39,641 nucleotides of DNA from assembly GCF_017654485.1 (NCBI RefSeq), contig NZ_CP061098.1, positions 1 through 39,641 of the forward strand, written 5' to 3'. Of the stretch, positions 22,945 to 30,980 are shown one piece after another. Each line of letters begins with the position of its first letter. The first letter of the stretch is position 1. A program made the translations under genes and the position numbers. This DNA is from Roseomonas marmotae (GTDB lineage Bacteria > Pseudomonadota > Alphaproteobacteria > Acetobacterales > Acetobacteraceae). The notes beneath the pieces were generated by a model. It ran no database searches. It had not been told where the DNA came from and saw only the letters and a list, made by a program, of their open reading frames with translations.

Positions 22945-25269
22945 CTCCTGACCCCTCATGGGGATGGTTCACCGGCGGAGCACGGTGTGAACCGTGGTGC
23001 GGGGCGCGATCTCCTGACCCCTCATGGGGATGGTTCACTGGCGATCGCGAACCAGTCCGGCTTGTTCTGGTTCGTCTCCTGACCCCTCATGGGGATGGTT
23101 CACGGCCCGTGAACCGGTCCACGCCTGAGACGACGACACGCTCCTGACCCCTCATGGGGATGGTTCACGCGCCGACGCCGCCACGCAGGCGCTGCGCTTC
23201 GTCGCTCTCCTGACCCCTCATGGGGATGGTTCACCCCGAGAATCCGGTCTACTCCGTCACCCTCATCATGGACCTCCTGACCCCTCATGGGGATGGTTCA
23301 CTGGATGACGACTACGCCAGCGAACCCCCAGGGGAGATCCTCCTGACCCCTCATGGGGATGGTTCACAGGACTACCATGAAGACCAAGCCCCTTATCATT
23401 GATCTCCTGACCCCTCATGGGGATGGTTCACAGGGGGCCATTGCGCCGGGCTCGCCGTAGTCGCCCTCCTCCTGACCCCTCATGGGGATGGTTCACCGCT
23501 GGGTGGGGGCATCGGACAGCTATTCCGGCAAGGCCTCCTGACCCCTCATGGGGATGGTTCACCTTCGACGGCTTTGCCGAGGAGATCACCCATTGAACCA
23601 CTCCTGACCCCTCATGGGGATGGTTCACGGGCCCGCGGCAAGCACGGCGTGGAGCCTATGACGGGCTCCTGACCCCTCATGGGGATGGTTCACCCGACTG
23701 CTCAGCGGCAGCCAGATACAAGTCGATCATCTCCTGACCCCTCATGGGGATGGTTCACAAGATCGACGTGTTCCTGCAGTGGTATGGCCGGCGCGGCTCC
23801 TGACCCCTCATGGGGATGGTTCACAAGGCCAAGCGCGCGCCCTACACGGTGAAGCCGCTGAACTCCTGACCCCTCATGGGGATGGTTCACAGGAAGATCG
23901 GCGCGCTGGAGTGGGCATTCGCAGATACTCCTGACCCCTCATGGGGATGGTTCACGCTGGCGGAGTGGCGGGCACCACCGCCGCTCAGGCGGCTCCTGAC
24001 CCCTCATGGGGATGGTTCACGAGCGGAGATAAGGCCCTCCCGACCTCCCAGGAGACCCTCCTGACCCCTCATGGGGATGGTTCACGGCAGAAATGCAAGC
24101 GCGGCTCGACGCAAAGATGGACTCCTGACCCCTCATGGGGATGGTTCACTCCCACATCAGCCGATCCAGCCCGAGCCGCGCATACCACTCCTGACCCCTC
24201 ATGGGGATGGTTCACGCGTCGCCGACGAGGAAGCGCCCGTCCGTCAAGATTGACTCCTGACCCCTCATGGGGATGGTTCACGGTGGTGGCGGCGCCGACC
24301 AAGCCCGCCCATGGCGCGCAGGTCTCCTGACCCCTCATGGGGATGGTTCACATGCGGGCGCGGACACGGCGCGAGCCCATGTTGGCGGTCTCCTGACCCC
24401 TCATGGGGATGGTTCACACGCTCTCCACCGCGCCGTCTGGTGACGTGTTCCTGCTCCTGACCCCTCATGGGGATGGTTCACGAAAACCTGCCGGCCGTCG
24501 TCGGCACTGTGGACAACCCTCCTGACCCCTCATGGGGATGGTTCACAGCTTCCATGCGGATAGCGGCGCCGCCAAAGCGGATGACGACACTCCTGACCCC
24601 TCATGGGGATGGTTCACGACAGTTGGACGAGGACGGCCGCCGGCACCGGGATGACTCCTGACCCCTCATGGGGATGGTTCACAACTCAACCTTCGCCGCC
24701 ATCAGGCGCCACGAATGCCTCCTGACCCCTCATGGGGATGGTTCACGACCCGCCCCGATTTGCCTCCTGTCGTCTACATTGTACTCCTGACCCCTCATGG
24801 GGATGGTTCACGGTTCAACACGCACGCGCAAAAGGTCAACGAGGCTGACTCCTGACCCCTCATGGGGATGGTTCACACTTCAGGGTTACAAGGGTCGGAA
24901 CTCCGGAAGGCTGGCTCCTGACCCCTCATGGGGATGGTTCACGAGATCAACGTCGCGGTGCCGGAGGTCGAAACCGGCATCTCCTGACCCCTCATGGGGA
25001 TGGTTCACAGCGCGCGGGCAGACTTCATCTCTGGGGCCTGCTCAGCTCCTGACCCCTCATGGGGATGGTTCACGCCGCACCCGCCGCATCAAGCAGGCTG
25101 ATCTGTTTGACTCCTGACCCCTCATGGGGATGGTTCACACAGGAGGCTGAGCGGTTCCGCCGCGAGTTGTCCTGCTCCTGACCCCTCATGGGGATGGTTC
25201 ACTGGCGACGGCTTCTCTTATGAGTGAGGCCGCCCGGTCATCTCCTGACCCCTCATGGGGATGGTTCAC
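22945..25269 (-). CRISPR. CRISPR array, main segment (36 repeats)
   Basis: Thirty-six identical 28-nt repeats from 22945 to 25269, starting positions 22945, 23011, 23076, 23141, 23207, 23274 and so on to 25242. Plus-strand repeats begin CTCCTGACCCC and end GGGGATGGTTCAC, with a CCCC/GGGG stem. Spacers are 36-39 nt except two of 42 nt (24282-24323) and 43 nt (24547-24589). With the distal segment the array has 39 repeats. Minus-strand transcription is proposed because the decayed repeats are at the low-coordinate end, the repeat then starts with GTG, and the high-coordinate end adjoins cas2. After Cas6 cleavage at the stem the likely 5' handle would be GTCAGGAG. Confidence 0.97.
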
Positions 25270-25391
25270 CCTCGTCATTTCAGATAGTTACCTAGCTCGG
25301 TCCTGCCTGTTTGAGAAGCCGCACCGGGGAATAGGGCAGTGAGAAGGCTACGCAGGTGTAGCATAACGGCACCAACGTGGAGAGTAGTCGC
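25270..25391 (-). promoter_or_regulatory. Probable CRISPR leader
   Basis: The 122 bases between the cas2 stop and the last perfect repeat have no coding signal. It is the only non-repeat sequence at the conserved end of the array, so it is the expected site of the array promoter and of spacer integration. A TTATGCTA stretch (minus strand, about 25355) could be a -10 region. The assignment depends on the array orientation, which is inferred. Confidence 0.55.
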
Positions 25392-25691
25392 TCACAGAAC
25401 CATGTTATTCTTGATGTGGTGATCGTGCGCAACGTTCCGCAACGTCGCGTTTGTGTCGGATTTGCAGAGCAGCGAGACGGCCACATTGTGCCGATTTTCA
25501 GCTATGACCTGGAACACGCGGTCGTCGTCTCGCGCGATCTTCGCGAGTTCCCGGTGCAGGCGCAGCAATGTTGCATTGGTCATCTCACCTCCAAACACCG
25601 AATTCTGTTCCTGCACGAGGTAGCGTGAAAGCAGCTTGTGGAACCGCCTTGTCCGGCGCGCCTCTACGTCATAGGTAATGAGCACGTACAT
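25392..25691 (-). CDS. cas2: CRISPR-associated endonuclease Cas2
   Basis: A 99-residue Cas2, the usual length. It starts MYVLITYDVEARRTRRFHKL at 25691, with the ferredoxin-like first strand VLITYDV carrying the conserved Asp8. SRYLVQEQNSVFGGEMTNAT then matches the Cas2 Q-x-SVFEG-type strand. It would form the integrase complex with Cas1. The start lies 7 nt after the Cas1 stop; the frame is open further upstream but overlaps cas1. The tail RNVAHDHHIKNNMVL is His and Asn rich. It is the last gene of the operon, 122 bases from the array. Confidence 0.93.
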   Translation of the reverse strand: MYVLITYDVEARRTRRFHKLLSRYLVQEQNSVFGGEMTNATLLRLHRELAKIARDDDRVFQVIAENRHNVAVSLLCKSDTNATLRNVAHDHHIKNNMVL

Positions 25692-25698
25692 GCTGGCC

Positions 25699-26676
25699 TC
25701 ACACAGACCGCAGGAACGGTTTGTACTGGCCAAGACCGAGAACGTGCCGCTCCAGCGCCAGAGCTTCGGCCCGCATGGCAGCCTGCAGTGATTGCCCGTC
25801 CTTACCCGCCGCTTCCACTTTGGTCGTCCAAAGTTGCAGCGTTTGTTGGCGGCCAGTCTCGCTGAGGCGGCATACACCCTCTTCCTGATAAAACCATCCA
25901 GGGTCGATTTGGCCGCGCAGGACAGTCTCGAAAATCAACGTATCCGTCAACACTGGCTTGAACGGCTCTGACAAGTCGAGGGCGAGGGAATGGCGAGCTG
26001 CATTGGGCGAGTGCAGCATTGCCAGACAGCTATCTAAGTGGGTTTGCGCGATTGCGTGCCGCATTGCGGCGTAACACAGCCCGTTAAACCAGGAGAGAAG
26101 ACAGTTGATGGGATTGTTCGGTGGTCGCCGAACGCGCGGACCAAAGTTCAGACGCTCGTCAATCATTGGCCAGGCTTCGTAGTAGAAAGCGCGAGCGTTG
26201 CCCTCCAGCCCCATCAGCGCCTCAATGGTTTTGGCTCCATCCAGCTTCTCTTCCAGGGCTGTGATCGCTGCGGCGGAAGTGCGCAGTGCCGCTTTCCCGC
26301 GGTAAATCCGATAATTGAGGTTAGCACGAAGGTTACGCAGGGTACCCCGCACGATGCGCCGGGCCAGATCAAGCCGCAGCGCCGGATCGAGGACGTGACG
26401 GGCCTGTGCAAGACGGACCGTGCCGGAGGCAGGGCTGCCCACAGACTCGAAGGCGCCCGACGCATTACCATAGTGATCCAGCACCGTCAGGCGGATGCCT
26501 GAGCGCGCCAACAAAATCAGCACCGCAGTGGTCAAGCGCGCTTCACCTGCCACCACCACATGCCGGAGAGCATGCACCGGAAACCGCCTCGGCATCTCGG
26601 TTTTGCGCCGTATCATCAGCGTGCCGCCATCACGCTCCAACACGCAGTCGCGGGACACAAACAAGGTCTCCATCAT
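25699..26676 (-). CDS. cas1: CRISPR-associated integrase Cas1
   Basis: A protein of about 325 residues, METLFVSRDCVLERDGGTLM at the start. The N-terminal beta domain is followed by the all-helical catalytic domain. The metal ligands are visible: Glu158 in LMGLEGNARAFYYEAW, His222 in MLHSPNAARHS and Asp234 in LALDLSEPFKPVLTD. NPINCLLSWFNGLCYAAM is the conserved segment before the His. Two ATG codons at 26676 and 26673 both overlap the cas4 stop. It inserts new spacers with Cas2 at the leader end of the array. All catalytic residues are present. Confidence 0.95.
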   Translation of the reverse strand: MMETLFVSRDCVLERDGGTLMIRRKTEMPRRFPVHALRHVVVAGEARLTTAVLILLARSGIRLTVLDHYGNASGAFESVGSPASGTVRLAQARHVLDPALRLDLARRIVRGTLRNLRANLNYRIYRGKAALRTSAAAITALEEKLDGAKTIEALMGLEGNARAFYYEAWPMIDERLNFGPRVRRPPNNPINCLLSWFNGLCYAAMRHAIAQTHLDSCLAMLHSPNAARHSLALDLSEPFKPVLTDTLIFETVLRGQIDPGWFYQEEGVCRLSETGRQQTLQLWTTKVEAAGKDGQSLQAAMRAEALALERHVLGLGQYKPFLRSV

Positions 26677-27224
26677 CCAACACCGCAAAGGTGGCGGTAG
26701 GAGCACTGCGCGCAGAAGGACGTGAAAGCTACGGTGGGAGGATCCGCGGTGTCGCGCAGGGCTTCCAGCGCTTCGGCCGCTTCCAGCATGTCATTGACCA
26801 TCTTTGGATCAAGCATGATCGAGCGCTCACGCTTGGCAGGCAGGATATGGGCGATCGCCTGCCACGGCTTGCCTTGGGCTGCCCACAGCATGAGCGCATA
26901 GAAGGCGCCCTGGCGCGACACGGCATCAGCCGCACCAGCACTTCCCTTCGCTTCATAGACCTGACGCCCAGACCAGTCGATCCGGTCAGGCGCCAGGCCA
27001 ATCAACCCTGCCACTGAATGGTCCCTGGGGCGGGACATATCGTGCAGCGCGAGGCCGCGTTGCATGTGTTCATCCAGGTGGGCGTAGTCGATCCGCTGCA
27101 AATGAAGCCAAGCGCGCCGCCGACACAGGGCCAAATGCTGGAAAGCAAGGCCACTGAGGTCAGCCCGCGTGACGATCTCGGCAAAGCGACGCACTGTCGC
27201 CAACGGGGATACAGGCGTGCTCAT
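26673..27224 (-). CDS. cas4: CRISPR-associated exonuclease Cas4
   Basis: A 183-residue RecB-type nuclease. Four iron-sulfur Cys are placed as expected: Cys34 (HLALCRRRAWL) and Cys171, Cys174, Cys180 in SFCAQCSYRHLCGVG at the C-terminus. The nuclease core has APDRIDWSGRQVYEAKGS (Asp, Glu-x-Lys) and SRQGAFYALMLW (Gln-x3-Tyr motif). Cas4 trims prespacers and selects the PAM side before Cas1-Cas2 integration; it is a normal part of type I-D loci. The ATG overlaps the cas3 TGA (ATGA), so it is translationally coupled. Confidence 0.92.
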   Translation of the reverse strand: MSTPVSPLATVRRFAEIVTRADLSGLAFQHLALCRRRAWLHLQRIDYAHLDEHMQRGLALHDMSRPRDHSVAGLIGLAPDRIDWSGRQVYEAKGSAGAADAVSRQGAFYALMLWAAQGKPWQAIAHILPAKRERSIMLDPKMVNDMLEAAEALEALRDTADPPTVAFTSFCAQCSYRHLCGVG

Positions 27225-29218
27225 AGGATAGCAGTCCCCCTCACCGCCTCGAGGGCTTCCTCATCCGGGATCAGGCCGGACAGGCGGACCAACTCGGTCG
27301 CGGCCCGCAGTTGCGCAGCAAGCCTGGCGCTGGTCCCTGGCCTTCTCTCCAGGATGGCCATCTCGGTTACCGCACGGCTGACGGCCTCTGCGGCCGGCAC
27401 TCTATAGCGCTGCCCGTTCGGCAGCAGCACGCTGCGCTCCTTCCTGCTGTAGACACTCTCCCCGCTTCGCAACACCTCGTGGAGCGGGCGGTCCAGGAAC
27501 AGTGTCCAATTACCTTTCTCATCCGCTACCAGTGGAAAGGCCTGCAGGACCGGATAGCGGTTGATCCAGTGTAGCGGGACCGCATCGAGCCGGCGGCCGG
27601 GCTCCTGGACCACCACGGTGGGCGCGATGTCGCGCAAGGTTTCGGCCTGCTTCAGGAAAGCGCGCGCCCAGTCTGCGCCAAACCCTGTCCGGCCTGTATC
27701 ATCGCCTGCGACTGTTTGCAGCAGTGCCGCCACCTTGCGGACCTTGGCTGGCGCCAGACGCCGCAGCACGGTCTCCTGCCCTGCCAGGTGACGGGGTCGT
27801 GCCCGCTCCAATGCGTGCCAGAACAGACAGGCGGCCCAAACCGCACGCTGCGGCATAGTGCGGAAGGCTTTCGGAACATCATCTGCCTCCAAGACCCCGG
27901 CAGGCACCGCAAAGCGCTGACGGATGGAGCGCAGGACAACGTCCAGGAAGCGCGACACCGGGATTCGCTGTCCCGTGCCCTCCTCTTCAAGCGCCATCAG
28001 CATCGTCCGCAGCCAGGGCTGGCGGTGTTCGCGCGATGGGTCGCGCCGCACCACCACCAAGCCAGGCTCATCTGCGCGGGCCACTCGCCCCACACGCTGC
28101 ACAAAGGAGAGAGCGTCATGGCCGGCATCCATCACCAGCATCCCGGCCCGGAAAGTCACCCCCATTTCCACGGAGCTCGTAGCGATCAGCACATCGAAGG
28201 TCCGCGGATCGGCGTTTCGGTCCGTGACAAAGAGGCCGTCCAGGGAACTACCCTGCGCACTGTCGTCAATCGAGTTGATCGCCAGGCGGCGATTGGGCAG
28301 AATCCTGAACCTGCTGAGCACCGTGGCGAGCGCCTGCTTTTGCTTCTGCAGTTCCTCCAGGCTGTCAAAGATCACCACAACCTGTTTCTGCCGAGCCAGG
28401 CAGGCCTCGACCTCCTCCGCATGCTTCTCCAACAGGGCCGTCATGTCAGGCTCGGTCACGAAGTTCAGGCGCACGTCACCGTGCAGGACACGCAGCCCTG
28501 GTGTCACCTGCTCCGGCTGACTAGGAGGATCGTCCAGTACGGTTTCCGCGCCAACAACCACACGGTCAGCGGGAATACCGAGTGCCGCCAGAACAGGAAC
28601 GATGTCCACCGGTGTCGCAGAGAGAAAGGTCACGCGCGGCCCTTCTATCGCCGCGCAGAGGCAAGCCACGAAGGCGCACAGCCCGAACCCGCGGGGATCG
28701 ATGGCGTGGAACTCGTCGAACACGATGTGGTCGAGGTATTGGGCGAGGTAGCTGGCCCCGAATGGGTCGGATCCGGGGCCGCTGCCGGCGTAACGCAGCA
28801 GCATGAGGGCCACCGATTCCGGCGTGGCGACGATGAAGCGGGTTCCGTCGAAGTCTGTGACCTGACGTATCCTGGCGCTCCACGGGCGATAGCTGGGGTC
28901 CCGCTGCTTCTGCCGCTGGGTTTCATCCGAGGACCACAAGCCAACGGCATCAGGCCGTGGGGGATCCAGCTGCGCCAGGGCGGCTGCCGCATCCTGTGCC
29001 AGATTCTGTGCCAGGCGGCGGGTAGGCACGATGAACAACACCCGCTGTCCGTCGGCTGCCGCGCGGATAAAGGCGTGGCTCTTGCCGGCCCCAGTGGGCG
29101 CCGAGAAGACACGCACAGGGGCCGGCTCGGACAGGATCCGCGCCTGCAGCGGCGACAGGCCGTCCGGACCCGAGGGGACGGCGTGGCGCGCGATGACAAG
29201 AGATAGATCCGCGGTCAC
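27221..29218 (-). CDS. cas3: CRISPR-associated helicase Cas3 without HD domain
   Basis: A 665-residue DExD/H helicase. Motif I VFSAPTGAGKS at about 37-47, motif II IVFDEFHAID (DEFH at 168-171 instead of DEAH or DEVH), motif III TFLSATP at 198-203 and motif VI SFVQRVGRVAR at about 371-381. LIATSSVEMGVTF is the motif V region. There is no N-terminal HD nuclease; in type I-D the HD domain sits on Cas10d, so this fits. It unwinds target DNA recruited by the effector. The GTG start at 29218 overlaps the csc1 stop (GTGA). The C-terminal third has no recognised motif. Confidence 0.9.
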   Translation of the reverse strand: MTADLSLVIARHAVPSGPDGLSPLQARILSEPAPVRVFSAPTGAGKSHAFIRAAADGQRVLFIVPTRRLAQNLAQDAAAALAQLDPPRPDAVGLWSSDETQRQKQRDPSYRPWSARIRQVTDFDGTRFIVATPESVALMLLRYAGSGPGSDPFGASYLAQYLDHIVFDEFHAIDPRGFGLCAFVACLCAAIEGPRVTFLSATPVDIVPVLAALGIPADRVVVGAETVLDDPPSQPEQVTPGLRVLHGDVRLNFVTEPDMTALLEKHAEEVEACLARQKQVVVIFDSLEELQKQKQALATVLSRFRILPNRRLAINSIDDSAQGSSLDGLFVTDRNADPRTFDVLIATSSVEMGVTFRAGMLVMDAGHDALSFVQRVGRVARADEPGLVVVRRDPSREHRQPWLRTMLMALEEEGTGQRIPVSRFLDVVLRSIRQRFAVPAGVLEADDVPKAFRTMPQRAVWAACLFWHALERARPRHLAGQETVLRRLAPAKVRKVAALLQTVAGDDTGRTGFGADWARAFLKQAETLRDIAPTVVVQEPGRRLDAVPLHWINRYPVLQAFPLVADEKGNWTLFLDRPLHEVLRSGESVYSRKERSVLLPNGQRYRVPAAEAVSRAVTEMAILERRPGTSARLAAQLRAATELVRLSGLIPDEEALEAVRGTAIL

Positions 29219-29898
29219 ACCATGATTGGCGCGAAGCTACGCCACCTCCCCACCTGTGCGGCGGCCTGCTCGACCGTCATCAGAGGCGTGAGTTGCAGGT
29301 CGTGCATCGCAAAGATCGAGACTGAAAGATCACGGTCCTGGCCGAACAGCGCCGCCGTGTGGACGTTCAGATGGACGGATCCGGGCTCAATGGGCTGCAG
29401 CCGCAGCAGACCGCCCAGATGACGTCCGGTCCGCACCACGATCTCACGACAGGGATGCCCTTCAGCCTGTGCTGCCAGAGCGAAAGGATCGGCCCCAAAC
29501 ACGGCGCCGTAGTATTCGACGCCCGGGGGCACCTCTTGCACGAAGAAGTAGGTCTTGAGGTTGCCGGTGCCGGTGGCATCCTGCACCGCCTTGGTCAGCC
29601 CAGCGTCCTCATCCAGGTTCAATCGTCGCGCCATTGGCGGCAGCAGGCGCGGCTCGGCGGTTCGAAACACCGAAGCCAGGAACGGCAGCGCACTGAGATG
29701 GGTGCGGTAGTCCTTGCGCGGGAGCGCCGGGCTCGGGGCCAGACACCCCAGCGCGGCGCCGAGTGCAAAGGAGACTTGCCGGTCCGTTAAGAAATTCGGC
29801 TGGGTGGCGGTGCCGCCCGGCACGGCAAGCGAGTGGTAGTGGAACGGGCTGAGCACCGTTGCCCGCACACCCGTCACCGCGACGGCCCGGTCTGGCAT
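29215..29898 (-). CDS. csc1: Type I-D effector subunit Csc1 (Cas5)
   Basis: A 227-residue RAMP-type protein between csc2 and cas3, the position of Csc1 in type I-D loci. It opens VTGVRATVLSPFHYHSLAVP, has RQVSFALGAALGCLAPSPAL, which fits the Csc1 pattern of a first strand followed by a helix, and ends in a strand-rich segment with RDLSVSIFAMHDLQLTPLMT. Csc1 binds the 5' end of the crRNA and contacts Cas10d. The ATG overlaps the csc2 stop (ATGA). The assignment rests on position, size and weak pattern; Cas5 proteins diverge strongly. Confidence 0.78.
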   Translation of the reverse strand: MPDRAVAVTGVRATVLSPFHYHSLAVPGGTATQPNFLTDRQVSFALGAALGCLAPSPALPRKDYRTHLSALPFLASVFRTAEPRLLPPMARRLNLDEDAGLTKAVQDATGTGNLKTYFFVQEVPPGVEYYGAVFGADPFALAAQAEGHPCREIVVRTGRHLGGLLRLQPIEPGSVHLNVHTAALFGQDRDLSVSIFAMHDLQLTPLMTVEQAAAQVGRWRSFAPIMV

Positions 29899-30953
29899 CA
29901 GCCGGCGTCCGCCAAGGTCGTGGCGGGCTTGCGCTTGCTGCCCTTCTTGGCGCTTTCGCCGCCCATGGCAAACCAGGCGTCAAAGAAGGCCCCCACTGTG
30001 CCATGAACGCTGCGATACTGCGTCCGCAGGGCTGCATCATCGGCTTCCACGGCGGCGATGCGCGCGGCGATGAGATCGGCCACAGCACCTGCCGGGATCT
30101 GCACCGGGTAAGCAGCGGCGTAGATATCGGCCAGGGCGGCCACGGCACCCGCCGCATCGGCTGGTAGCGGGGACGGCAAGTGACGCACCGCCTCATAGGG
30201 GCTGGCCACCGCGCGCTCCATGCGGGCGCCAAAGATGCCCACAACGTGGTTGCGGACGTTCACACCATAGATGGAGGTCTGCCCGCCATAGGCGCCAGCC
30301 AGGCCGACGCAGAGCAGCAGGTGCTCCAGCGCCTCGGGCGGTAGGGTGCAACCATTGATCGTCAGAACCTGCAGCAGCAGCGTGCCGGGCGTGACGTAGT
30401 GGCGGGAGAACAGGTTGACGGAGTTCTTGCCTTCGGCGGAGTCCCAGAGCGAGCCGTCTTCCGCCGCACGGTTGTGGAAGGTCTCGTCGACACAGCTGCC
30501 ATAGGGCGCCAGGCTGATCGCATCAGAATACTGTACCCCGGCCTTGACCGGCAGCACATACTTGCCCCGGTTGGCAGAGTCGCCGAACACAACCGTGTTC
30601 AGATTATAGCCTTTGGAGATCGGGTCGCTGTCGCCAAAGTCGGTGCGGTTGAGCGCCATCGTTCCGCCCGCGCCAAAGAAGCGCAGCACTTGCAGGCCGC
30701 GGCGCTTCTCACCGTACTTGAACTTGTTGGCTACTGCGCGCACCCGCCGCACCTTGTCCACGGTGATGTCGGTGACCTCAGGATCCGTGTTGCGGAAACT
30801 GGCCGGCGAGATTACCTCGCGAATAATAGGAATAGTGATCGCGCCAAGGTTCTTCAGGGCCGGCTGCACATAGGCCTTGCCTTCCTTGCTTGCGTGATCG
30901 GCCAGCTTGCTGAGACTGCCGAGAAAAGGATGGATGGGTGAGAGGTCGGTCAT
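29898..30953 (-). CDS. csc2: Type I-D effector backbone Csc2 (Cas7)
   Basis: A 351-residue Cas7-type backbone protein. Recognisable Csc2 stretches are RAVANKFKYGEKRRGLQVLR, YNLNTVVFGDSANRGKYVLP with VKAGVQYSDAIS, and GKNSVNLFSRHYVTPGTLLL followed by GLAGAYGGQTSIYGVNVRNH. The last is the glycine-rich region near the RNA-binding thumb. Several copies would coat the crRNA spacer. The start at 30953 lies 27 bases after the cas10d stop with only a weak ribosome site. The C-terminus is Lys rich. Confidence in Csc2 rather than another Cas7 is good. Confidence 0.82.
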   Translation of the reverse strand: MTDLSPIHPFLGSLSKLADHASKEGKAYVQPALKNLGAITIPIIREVISPASFRNTDPEVTDITVDKVRRVRAVANKFKYGEKRRGLQVLRFFGAGGTMALNRTDFGDSDPISKGYNLNTVVFGDSANRGKYVLPVKAGVQYSDAISLAPYGSCVDETFHNRAAEDGSLWDSAEGKNSVNLFSRHYVTPGTLLLQVLTINGCTLPPEALEHLLLCVGLAGAYGGQTSIYGVNVRNHVVGIFGARMERAVASPYEAVRHLPSPLPADAAGAVAALADIYAAAYPVQIPAGAVADLIAARIAAVEADDAALRTQYRSVHGTVGAFFDAWFAMGGESAKKGSKRKPATTLADAG

Positions 30954-30980
30954 GCTGAAGGGTTCCGATCAAAAAGGGTG

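Noticed and set aside
23220..25117. Open frames across the CRISPR array reading NHPHEGSG, LTPHGDGS or DPSWGWFT repeats
   Set aside because: They are translations of the 28-nt repeat in different frames, not proteins; the pattern follows the repeat period exactly.
23039..25241. Self-targeting spacers against the window
   Set aside because: A scan by eye for spacer words in the genes of the window found no convincing match; a BLAST of all spacers would be decisive.
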